This document shows, one piece after another, positions 1-6,899 of a DNA stretch of 64,000 nt; position 1 is the first letter of the stretch; every line of letters begins with the position of its first letter. Position numbers and translations under genes: made by a program. Source of the DNA: Acidimicrobiia bacterium (lineage in GTDB: Bacteria; Actinomycetota; Acidimicrobiia; Acidimicrobiales; CAIXPF01). The notes under the pieces are model-generated. The model searched no databases, was not told where the DNA came from, and saw only the letters and a program-made list of their open reading frames with translations. The stretch lies in assembly GCA_947476745.1 (NCBI GenBank), contig CANJRG010000004.1, positions 124,001 through 188,000 on the forward strand, given 5' to 3'.

Positions 1-2150
1 GGGGTGGCTACCACCGTTCCGGACTCCCCCACGCCCTTCACCCCCAGCGGGTTCCACGGTGAGGGCGTCTCCATCTCGTGGGTCTCGTAGCTGATGGTCT
101 CCGCCGCGGACACCACCGGGTAGTCGGCGAAGGACGCCGTGCGCGGGATGCCGCCGGCGTCATACACCATCTCCTCGTAGAGCGCGGCGCCGATCGCGAG
201 GCCGAGGCCGCCGTGGACCTGGCCCTCCGCCAGCACCGGCTCGAGCAGCGTGCCCGCATCATCGACGCTTACCAGCCGGCGCACCGACACCGCACCGGTG
301 TCGGTGTCGAGCTCCACCAGCGCCACACAGGCACCGAAGGCGTAGGTGCCGCGCCCACCCTCGGGCTTGAAACGGTGCTCGGCCTGCAGCGCCCCGACCT
401 CGGCCCAGCCGAGTTGCCGGGCCGGGGTCCCTGCCACGTGGAACGCGGCGCGGGCGGCGTCGAACACGATGTCGGAGACGTTGGCCTCGAGCAGGTCCGC
501 CACCCGGCTGCGGGCGGCGTCGATCACGTCACGGGCGGCCCCGAGCACTGCGGAACCACCCAGCTGAGCCGAACGCGAGCCGATCGTGCCACCGCCGAGC
601 GGGGCGAGGTCGGTATCGCCGTGCAGCACGGTCACCGCCTCCGCCATGATGCCCAGCTCGCGGGCGACGACACCGGCGAAGGTGGTCTCGTGTCCCTGCC
701 CGTGCGGCGAGGTGCCGACCACCACCGTGACGGTGCCGTCCGCGTGCAGGGCAACCGTGGCCGTCTCGCCCTCGCCGCCACCGGTGACCTCCACCGTGCA
801 GCTCACCCCGATCCCGAGCTGCAGATGGTCGCCACGGGCCCGTCGCTCGGCCTGTTCGGCCCGCAGCGCCGGGTAGGCCGCCGCCTCGGCGCAGCGACGC
901 AGCGACTCGCCGTAGCGGCCGCTGTCGTAGGTCGAGCCGGCCGCCGTCCGGTACGGAAAGGCATCCTCCGGCACGACGTTGCGCAGCCGCACCTCGAGCG
1001 GGTCGAGCCCCACCGCAGCGGCGAATCGGTCCATCGCCGCCTCGATCGAGCAGGCCGCCTCGGGCCGTCCAGCCCCGCGGAACGCCACCGTCGGCGTGGT
1101 GTTGGTGACCACCGAGGTGCCCTGCAGAACCGCCACCGGGATGGTGTACACCCCGGTCCCGGAGTTGCGCAGGTTGCCGGTCACGTTGGTGCCCATCGCC
1201 GGGTAGGCGCCCGAGTCCTGCAGGGCCCGCACCTCGTAGGCCTGCACGGCGCCGTCGCGGCTGCCGCCGATGCGGATGCGGTGCAACGACGCCCGACCGT
1301 GGCCCATGGCCAGCATCGCCTCGCTGCGCGTCTCGCACCAGCGCAGCGGCCGACCGAGCTGACGAGCCGCGAATGTCGCCACAACGTCCTCGGGATAGCA
1401 GCCGTACCCGCCCTTGGCGCCGAATCCGCCGCCCACGTCGGGGGCGATCGCCCGCACGGTGCCGGGTTCGAGACCCATGGCGCACTCGATCACGTACTTG
1501 GCGCCGGCCGGCCGTTGGGAGCACACCCAGACCGTGCAGCGGCCGTCCTGCCCCCAGGCCACCGCCCCGGCAAGCGGCTCGATGGGGCTCGGGTTGAGCC
1601 GGGGGTGGCGCAGGTTGAGCTCGACCACGACCTCGCACGAGGCGAACGGGTCCTCGTCGGGTTCCTTGCCCGTCCAGGCGAAGGACACGTTGGTCCCGGC
1701 CGCCTCGTGCAGCAGCACCTCGCCGGCGAGCGAGGCGTCGAGGTCGGTCAGCACCGGGAGCGCTTCGTAGTCGACCACGACGGACTCGAGGGCGTCCGCG
1801 GCGCGGTAGCGATCGACCGCCACCACCATGGCCACCGCCTCGCCGACGAAGCGGACCACGCCGTCGGCCAGCATCGGTCGCCACATGGCGCCGTTCATGT
1901 TGGGAAGGCGCGGCGGGAGCGGCCACAGGTCGATGTCGGCGGCGGTGAACACCGCCACCACCCCGTCGAGGGCCAGCGCCGCTCTGGTGTCGACCGACAC
2001 GATGCGGGCGTGCGGTTCGGTGGAACGGACGAACGCCGCGTGCAACGCCCCGTCGAGCTGCGGGACCCGCAGACCGTCGATGAAGGTGCCCTGTCCCCGT
2101 AACAGCGGACCGTCCTCACGTCGCAGCGCCGATACCCCGTCGTTACTCAT
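1..2150 (-). CDS. Xanthine dehydrogenase/CO dehydrogenase family molybdopterin-binding large subunit (partial, 3' end outside window)
   Basis: The frame opens at ATG 2150, after a GGAGAAGG-type ribosome site, and runs off the window edge with about 716 codons seen; family members have roughly 780-800, so the last 60-80 residues are missing. It is the catalytic large subunit of a molybdenum hydroxylase, which oxidises aldehydes, N-heterocycles or CO with water as oxygen donor. Visible signatures: the N-terminal RREDGPLLRGQG block, a glycine-rich GGGFGAKGG loop near residues 240-248, an AFRGAGRPEA motif near 340, and GVGESG near 706-711, which carries the catalytic glutamate. The AFRGAGR loop lacks the Cys-containing loop of true CO dehydrogenase (form I), so this is a form II/aldehyde-oxidase-type enzyme of unknown substrate. 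FAD and 2Fe-2S subunits are not in view and may lie beyond the left edge. Confidence 0.9.
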   Translation of the reverse strand, partial: MSNDGVSALRREDGPLLRGQGTFIDGLRVPQLDGALHAAFVRSTEPHARIVSVDTRAALALDGVVAVFTAADIDLWPLPPRLPNMNGAMWRPMLADGVVRFVGEAVAMVVAVDRYRAADALESVVVDYEALPVLTDLDASLAGEVLLHEAAGTNVSFAWTGKEPDEDPFASCEVVVELNLRHPRLNPSPIEPLAGAVAWGQDGRCTVWVCSQRPAGAKYVIECAMGLEPGTVRAIAPDVGGGFGAKGGYGCYPEDVVATFAARQLGRPLRWCETRSEAMLAMGHGRASLHRIRIGGSRDGAVQAYEVRALQDSGAYPAMGTNVTGNLRNSGTGVYTIPVAVLQGTSVVTNTTPTVAFRGAGRPEAACSIEAAMDRFAAAVGLDPLEVRLRNVVPEDAFPYRTAAGSTYDSGRYGESLRRCAEAAAYPALRAEQAERRARGDHLQLGIGVSCTVEVTGGGEGETATVALHADGTVTVVVGTSPHGQGHETTFAGVVARELGIMAEAVTVLHGDTDLAPLGGGTIGSRSAQLGGSAVLGAARDVIDAARSRVADLLEANVSDIVFDAARAAFHVAGTPARQLGWAEVGALQAEHRFKPEGGRGTYAFGACVALVELDTDTGAVSVRRLVSVDDAGTLLEPVLAEGQVHGGLGLAIGAALYEEMVYDAGGIPRTASFADYPVVSAAETISYETHEMETPSPWNPLGVKGVGESGTVVAT

Positions 2151-2360
2151 GACCGCTTCCACCTTCTCCCGATCTTCTCCGATGCGTCCGCTCGATGCCG
2201 GCCAGGGACCGGGGCTGGCGGCTAGCGCAGGCTGGCAGGCGAGGGGGACCCCCGCAACCACCGTCACGGCCGCCAGCGTTGCGTCGGCGGCGGCGGGCAC
2301 TCTCCCAACAACCGCCACCGCGGCGCAGAAGCCGGCCGCCGCCGACCAGCCCCTTCGCTA

Positions 2361-2420
2361 CCGCGGGCGACACGACCGCGGGCGACACGACCGCGGGCGA
2401 CACGACCGCGGGCGACACGA
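2361..2420. repeat. Tandem repeat, 15-bp unit, four perfect copies
   Basis: Four head-to-tail copies of CCGCGGGCGACACGA fill the gap between the molybdenum hydroxylase and the cupin gene; a five-base partial copy follows. Its core GGGCGACACGA also appears in the 20-bp repeats near 54654. Confidence 0.95.
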
Positions 2421-2430
2421 CCGCGACCGG

Positions 2431-2802
2431 TCAGGCGTGGTAGCGCGGATCGTTGTCCCAGATCGACTCGCCGAGGGTCACCGCGATGTGCACAGCCGAC
2501 TGCCCGTCGCGGGCACCGTGACGATGGCGGGCACCCGGCTGGACATGCACGATGTCACCCTCCTCGGTCTCGAGCAGCGTGCCGTCGAGCTCCTCGACCA
2601 TGCCCTTGCCCTCCACGAAGTACAGCACCTGACTGCCGACGTGCAGGTGCCAGTTGGTACGGCCGCCGTCGTGGAAGTGCACCCGGTTCTGGCGGACTCC
2701 GTAGGCGGAGTCGTCGAGGATGGCCTCCATCTCGACGTGGCCCTGGAAGTTCTCGGCCGGGGCCGGGCGGCGGCTGCCGCCCTTGCGTTCGATGGCGCTC
2801 AT
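2431..2802 (-). CDS. Small single-domain cupin protein
   Basis: A 123-residue protein that is one cupin beta-barrel. Cupin motif 1 is NWHLHVGSQVLYFVEGKG, with the two metal-ligand histidines but Gln where most metal cupins have Glu; motif 2 is GDIVHVQPGARHRHGA with the third histidine. It probably binds a divalent metal and may act as a small dioxygenase, decarboxylase or sensor; the substrate cannot be told. It lies on the same strand between a questin-oxidase-like gene and a molybdenum hydroxylase, so it may belong to a small oxidative cluster, but the gaps (about 160 and 280 bp) do not prove an operon. Confidence 0.8.
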   Translation of the reverse strand: MSAIERKGGSRRPAPAENFQGHVEMEAILDDSAYGVRQNRVHFHDGGRTNWHLHVGSQVLYFVEGKGMVEELDGTLLETEEGDIVHVQPGARHRHGARDGQSAVHIAVTLGESIWDNDPRYHA

Positions 2803-2941
2803 GGGGTCGCTCCGTCTCGTTCGTCGGGTCCTCGTTCGACCCCGGCATCACGCTTGACGCCACCGCCGCAAGTTATCGCCCTTCGAGCGGGGCAGACCGG
2901 TTCGGCACCGGCTGGCCGCCCCGGAGCGCACGGGGTGCCGT

Positions 2942-2983
2942 TGTTCAGTGTGGAGCGCAGTCTGTTCAGTGCGGAGCACATTC
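2942..2983 (-). repeat. 21-bp tandem duplication of the 3' end of the questin-oxidase-like gene
   Basis: Two adjacent 21-bp units, 2942-2962 and 2963-2983, match at 18 of 21 positions. On the minus strand the upstream unit (2963-2983) holds the last codons of the gene (Glu-Cys-Ala-Pro-His-stop) and the downstream unit repeats them in the same frame as Asp-Cys-Ala-Pro-His-stop. It is therefore a copy of a gene terminus, stop codon included. Confidence 0.85.
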
Positions 2984-3952
2984 CGAGGCGGCGAGCTTGA
3001 CGGCACCGAGACGGCGGACGTCCGCCTCGTCGAGCACCCCGAACTGCTCGAGGCGTCGCAGCGCCAGGACCAGCTTCACGTTGTGGGTCTCGCCCGAGGA
3101 CACCGCATCGGCCAGCAGGGCCTCGGCGTCGTCGTGCACGTGCACCGCGGCCGGCACCTCCTCGGCGGCGAACCGGCCCATGACCACGGTGGCCGCCCCG
3201 AGTGCCACGGCGTAGGCGTGCCACCAGCCCGCCAGAAGCGTGTCGGCCAGCGGCGACGTTCGGTCCACCGGGCCGGCCACGGCGTGGTGTAGCTCGCACA
3301 GGCCGTGCAGCCCGGTCACGGTGTGCACCGCCACGAACGAGGACGGGTTGCGTTCCACCAGCGCCGTTGCCGCCCCGGCGAGGCGTTGCAGGTTCAGCGG
3401 CCCTTCGCCCGGCGGGACTAGCGCGGCGGGGTCCTCACTGCCGGCGGCCAGGTTCATAAGGTCGAACACCGTGACCCCGTCGAGCTGGTCGGCCGGCGGC
3501 AGCGGCGGCGGGGCGCTGACCATCGTCGGTGTCACGGCGCCGCAGATCAGCACCTGGCGGCGGGTCCGCAGGTAGGCGAGGCCGCGAGCCACCTCGGCAT
3601 GATCCCGGCGCCACAGCCCGTACCCCAGCCGGATCAGGCCATGGAATGCTGCGCCGGCCAGCCCGTCGCCGAGGGTGTTGATGCCTCCGAACGCGGCGAC
3701 GCGTTCCGCCGGATCGTCGCTCAGCAGCGCCTGACCGATCGGCCCGTAGTGCTCCACCGCCCAGCGGTACAGCGGCGGGTCGACCAGCCCCGTGGCATAA
3801 GCCTCGGCGAGGCGCAAGGCGATCCGCTGCTCGATCAGCGCCGGGTCGGCCCCCGCAAGCTCGAGCGCCGCAACCTCCATCGGCAGGTGGAAAGTGAGCG
3901 CACCGGTAGTTTCCGGGGGCAGCTCTTCGATGGCCTCTCGTCGCAACGACAC
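2966..3952 (-). CDS. Questin oxidase-like family protein (DUF4243-type)
   Basis: A 328-residue, mostly helical protein. The stretches HYGPIGQALLS, GLAGAAFHGLIRLGYGL and, near the C-terminus, a GETHNVKLVLALRRLE segment match what I remember of the questin oxidase family, whose fungal members carry out Baeyer-Villiger-type ring opening of anthraquinones with NADPH. Bacterial members are mostly uncharacterised, so a role in oxidation of a polycyclic or polyketide-like compound is inference. It faces the FGE-fold gene head to head across about 66 bases, so the two may share a promoter region. Its last codons and stop are duplicated just downstream. Confidence 0.65.
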   Translation of the reverse strand: MSLRREAIEELPPETTGALTFHLPMEVAALELAGADPALIEQRIALRLAEAYATGLVDPPLYRWAVEHYGPIGQALLSDDPAERVAAFGGINTLGDGLAGAAFHGLIRLGYGLWRRDHAEVARGLAYLRTRRQVLICGAVTPTMVSAPPPLPPADQLDGVTVFDLMNLAAGSEDPAALVPPGEGPLNLQRLAGAATALVERNPSSFVAVHTVTGLHGLCELHHAVAGPVDRTSPLADTLLAGWWHAYAVALGAATVVMGRFAAEEVPAAVHVHDDAEALLADAVSSGETHNVKLVLALRRLEQFGVLDEADVRRLGAVKLAASECAPH

Positions 3953-4018
3953 GACCCCGGACTACCACATGACCACGACCGCGACCGCAACCCCCCCGAC
4001 CGAGACCGGGATGGAGCG

Positions 4019-4966
4019 ATGACCGCGCCCGAGCCGGAGGCCGACCTGGCCCTCTCCGGCGAGCGACTGGCCCGTTTCGGGCCGGCCCTCGGCGAGCTCA
4101 CCGGCCTCGGGACCGGCGCGCTGCTCGCCGTCCTCGACGAGGACGAGGCCCCGTTCTCCCGGCGTTTCGCCGCGGCCACCCTGTTGGCACTGATCGGCGA
4201 TCCCCGGTTCGTGGCCCGGTCACCCGACCTGGTGGACATCCCCGGCGGCCCGACGATGATCGGCCTGGCGACGGCCCGGGTGGACGAGGTGACCGCGGCC
4301 TGGGCCCATGTCGGGGTCGAGCGCGACTGGATCGCCAAGGAGGCACCGGCCCATCCGGTGGAACTGGCGCCATACCGCATCGGACGGTTCCCGGTCACCA
4401 ACGCCGAATACCTGGAGTTCGTGCGGGCCTGCCCCGAGGCCGAGCGTCCATCGTCGTGGCCCCACGGCACCTTCCCGTGGGCGTCGGCCAATCATCCCGT
4501 CCACACGGTGTCGCCAGTTGCGGCGGACGCCTATGCCGCCTGGGTGGCCGCTGAGACCGACCGCCCGATCCGCCTGCCGACAGAGGCCGAATGGGAGCAC
4601 GCCGCCACCGGGGGCGACGGTCGGGCCTTTCCCTGGGGCGAGCGCTGGGACCCCGAGCGAGCCAACACCGCCGAGCAGGGACCGTTGTGCAGCACCCCGG
4701 TGGCTCTGTATCCGGCGGGCCGTTCTCCCTTCGGGCTGTGGGATCTCGCCGGCAACGTGGAGGAGTACGTGGCCGACGACTACCGGCCCTATCCCGGCGG
4801 CGAGCCGATCGCCGACGATCTGACCGGTCTCTACGGTGCCACCTACCGCATCGCCCGCGGCGGCAGCTTCGCCCGCCACGGCGACCTCGCCCGCTGCCAA
4901 CGCCGCCACGGCTGGTACCCCTCGGCCTGGTATGCCATGGGTTTTCGGCTTGCCGAATCCCGCTGA
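4019..4966 (+). CDS. Formylglycine-generating-enzyme/SUMF1-fold protein
   Basis: 315 residues from ATG 4019, which has a GGAG site five bases upstream. The first 75 residues are helical and unassigned; the rest is an FGE-sulfatase (SUMF1) domain: IPGGP, PVTNAEYLEFV, RLPTEAEWEHAA, FPWGERWDPERAN, GNVEEYV, RGGSF and the terminal GFRLAESR. Only one cysteine (RCQRRHG) falls in the C-terminal region where true FGE has two active-site cysteines, so sulfatase activation is not assured, and no sulfatase gene is near. There is no DinB domain, so it is not EgtB. It starts a plus-strand cluster with a mini flavoprotein, a glycosyltransferase and a WD40 protein. The last codons and stop form the first unit of a six-copy repeat. 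Confidence 0.8.
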   Translation: MTAPEPEADLALSGERLARFGPALGELTGLGTGALLAVLDEDEAPFSRRFAAATLLALIGDPRFVARSPDLVDIPGGPTMIGLATARVDEVTAAWAHVGVERDWIAKEAPAHPVELAPYRIGRFPVTNAEYLEFVRACPEAERPSSWPHGTFPWASANHPVHTVSPVAADAYAAWVAAETDRPIRLPTEAEWEHAATGGDGRAFPWGERWDPERANTAEQGPLCSTPVALYPAGRSPFGLWDLAGNVEEYVADDYRPYPGGEPIADDLTGLYGATYRIARGGSFARHGDLARCQRRHGWYPSAWYAMGFRLAESR

Positions 4967-5120
4967 CACGATTTTCGGCTTGCCGAATCCCGCTGACACG
5001 ATTTTCGGCTTGCCGAATCCCGCTGACACGATTTTCGGCTTGCCGAAACCCGCTGACACGATTTTCGGCTTGCCGAAACCCGCTGACACGATTTTCGGCT
5101 TGCCGAATCCCGCTGACACG
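4941..5120 (+). repeat. Six tandem copies of a 30-bp unit derived from the 3' end of the FGE-fold gene; each holds a hairpin
   Basis: Six head-to-tail 30-bp units start at 4941, 4971, 5001, 5031, 5061 and 5091. Copies 4 and 5 read CCGAAACC where the others read CCGAATCC. The first copy contains the final codons (FRLAESR) and TGA of the preceding gene; in each later copy the same frame again reads these residues and stops. Every unit contains TTCGG-CTTG-CCGAA, a five-base-pair stem with a CUUG tetraloop, so the transcript between this gene and the next would carry six equal hairpins. No T-tract follows the hairpins. Confidence 0.95.
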
Positions 5121-5215
5121 ACGTCGCGGGCCACGCGGAGTTGATGTCCAAGTGATGGGGGCGAGCCACTAGCGTGCTCGGCATCCGTGGTCCTGCCGAA
5201 GGAGCGACGCCAGCG

Positions 5216-5809
5216 ATGAGCACCGAGACAACCCGTGTGGCCGTCATCGGCGGTGGAGCCGCCGGGCTCACCGCAGCGCTGTTCCTGGCCCGCGCCGGCC
5301 TGCAGGTCGAGCTGTACGACCAGGACCGCTCGATCCTCAAGCGGGCCCGGTTGTTGAACCTGCCGGGCCACGACGAGCTCGAGGGACGGGAACTGCTCGA
5401 CCAGCTGCGCGGCAAGATCGATGTGCTCGAGGTCGCCACCCACGAGGGCAAGGTCGACGACGTCAGCGTCGAGGACGGCGTCTTCCGCGTCCACTCCGCG
5501 CAGGGCGGCGACGCCACGGTTTCCTACGTGGTGCTCGCCACGGGCCAGGGCACGTTGCGTCTGGCCTCGCTGCCGGTGGCGACCACCGAAGCCCGCCAGC
5601 CCTTCGTGAAGGTCAACGTCGTCACCGATCGCTGGGGTGCCACGTCGCTGCCCGGGGTGTACGCCTGCGGTGTGGTCGCGGGCTGGCCCTCCCAGGCGGT
5701 GGTCTGCGCTGGGAGCGGCGCCAACGTCGCCATCGAGATCGCCTCGCAGGTGACCGGATCGTTCTGGGTCGACCATAACGACACCCGTCTCGCCGCCGAC
5801 CCCGAGTGA
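5216..5809 (+). CDS. Short FAD-dependent, thioredoxin-reductase-like flavoprotein
   Basis: 197 residues from ATG 5216 (AAGGAG 11 bases upstream); GTG 5174 is an alternative start. The N-terminus VAVIGGGAAGLTAALFLARAG is the FAD Rossmann motif, ATGQG lies mid-chain, and GVYACGVVAG is the C-terminal FAD motif of the thioredoxin reductase group. The NADPH-binding domain and the CxxC active site of normal 310-residue enzymes are missing, so this is an FAD-only mini version. It would need another electron donor, or may bind a nucleotide without reducing disulfides. It is 13 bases from the glycosyltransferase gene and likely cotranscribed with it. Confidence 0.8.
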   Translation: MSTETTRVAVIGGGAAGLTAALFLARAGLQVELYDQDRSILKRARLLNLPGHDELEGRELLDQLRGKIDVLEVATHEGKVDDVSVEDGVFRVHSAQGGDATVSYVVLATGQGTLRLASLPVATTEARQPFVKVNVVTDRWGATSLPGVYACGVVAGWPSQAVVCAGSGANVAIEIASQVTGSFWVDHNDTRLAADPE

Positions 5810-5822
5810 CGGAACCACGCCC

Positions 5823-6893
5823 GTGACCGACCCGGCCCCGGCTGTCGCGATCATCGTCCCCTGCCACAACGAGGAAGCGTTCCTCGGCGAGTTGCTCGAC
5901 CAACTGGTGGCCCAGCTGCCGGCCCGGTCGGGCTGGCGAGCGGTCCTGGTCGACGACCGTTCCGGCGACGCCACCGGCGCAACCCTGGACCGGGCCGCGA
6001 CGGCCCATCCCGACCTGTTCGTGGTGCACCACGGCCACTACGGCAGCCCCGGTGGGGCCCGCAGCGCTGCGGTGGTCATCGCCGAACACGCCGCGCAACG
6101 CGCGGGTGACCCCCCTCCACAGTGGGTGCTGACCACCGACGTCGACGTGGTGCTGCCCGCCGCCTGGCTGGCGGACTGGGCTGCAGCGCTGGCGGCGGTG
6201 CACGACGACGAGACGGTCGGCGCGGTCAATGGCGAGGAGGCCCAGCAGCACCTGCTGGAGCCCTTCCCCCGGGCCCGGCAGTTGTCGGACCGCTTCGGCG
6301 AGGTGGTCGTACGCAGCGAGGCCCTGCTCGGCGTGACCAACCTCAACGGCGTCAACCATGCGGTTCGGCGCAGCGCCTACAAGACGTGCGGGCCGTACCT
6401 GCAGCCGACGGCGCCAGGCCCCGACGGGCCCGTCGTGCTGGCCGGGGAGGACTGGGACCTCGGGGTCCGGCTACGCCAGGCCGGCTACCGCATCGCCTCC
6501 GCCGACATCGTCGTGGCCGACCGCGGCCGTCGATTGCTGGCCGATCTGCGGGCCTACCTCGGCGGCACGGCCTACGAGGGCGCGTTCGAACGGGTCGAGC
6601 CGACGGCACCCGCCACCGACCTCACCACGTCCGAGCTCGACGCCCTGTGGTCGGGCACCGCCCGGCGGGCGCTGCTGCACTTCTACTTCAAGCCGCTGCT
6701 CGCGGTGCCGTCGCTGCTCGAGGGCGACGTCGGGTTGAGCGAGGCCACGCTCGCCGCCATGCGGGCGTGGATCGCCCGCTGGCCGGCACCGACCTTCGCC
6801 GAGTCCCGCAACGGCTTTCTCTACGGACGGCTGCCCCGTTTCGTCGACGCGTTCGTCGGGCCCGTGCTCGACGAACTCGGCCTGTCCCGGTAG
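5823..6893 (+). CDS. Family 2 glycosyltransferase
   Basis: 356 residues from GTG 5823. The N-terminal domain is GT-A: VAIIVPCHNEEAFLGELLD, VDDRSGDAT, and TTDVDVV as the DxD metal/nucleotide-sugar motif; GEDWDLGVRLRQAGYRI matches the ED acceptor motif region. No membrane span is obvious, so it is probably a cytoplasmic enzyme that moves a sugar from an NDP-sugar to an acceptor. The C-terminal third is helical and unassigned. It lies between the mini flavoprotein and the WD40 gene with gaps of 13 and 6 bases, so it belongs to that operon. Confidence 0.85.
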   Translation: MTDPAPAVAIIVPCHNEEAFLGELLDQLVAQLPARSGWRAVLVDDRSGDATGATLDRAATAHPDLFVVHHGHYGSPGGARSAAVVIAEHAAQRAGDPPPQWVLTTDVDVVLPAAWLADWAAALAAVHDDETVGAVNGEEAQQHLLEPFPRARQLSDRFGEVVVRSEALLGVTNLNGVNHAVRRSAYKTCGPYLQPTAPGPDGPVVLAGEDWDLGVRLRQAGYRIASADIVVADRGRRLLADLRAYLGGTAYEGAFERVEPTAPATDLTTSELDALWSGTARRALLHFYFKPLLAVPSLLEGDVGLSEATLAAMRAWIARWPAPTFAESRNGFLYGRLPRFVDAFVGPVLDELGLSR

Positions 6894-6899
6894 GTCACC

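Noticed and set aside
78-2102. Long plus-strand frame opposite the molybdenum hydroxylase
   Set aside because: It is Arg/His/Gly-rich shadow sequence; the opposite strand codes a clear family protein.
4941-5120. CRISPR-like repeat array
   Set aside because: Units are directly adjacent without spacers, and no cas gene is near.
4019-5120. Diversity-generating retroelement with an FGE/C-lectin-fold target and 3' hairpins
   Set aside because: The fold and 3' hairpin fit the idea, but there is no reverse transcriptase in the window and no adenine-variant template repeat.
4220-5974. Minus-strand frame with six IVSAGFGKPK repeats
   Set aside because: The peptide repeat is only the translation of the DNA repeat; the rest is shadow of the FGE-fold and flavoprotein genes.
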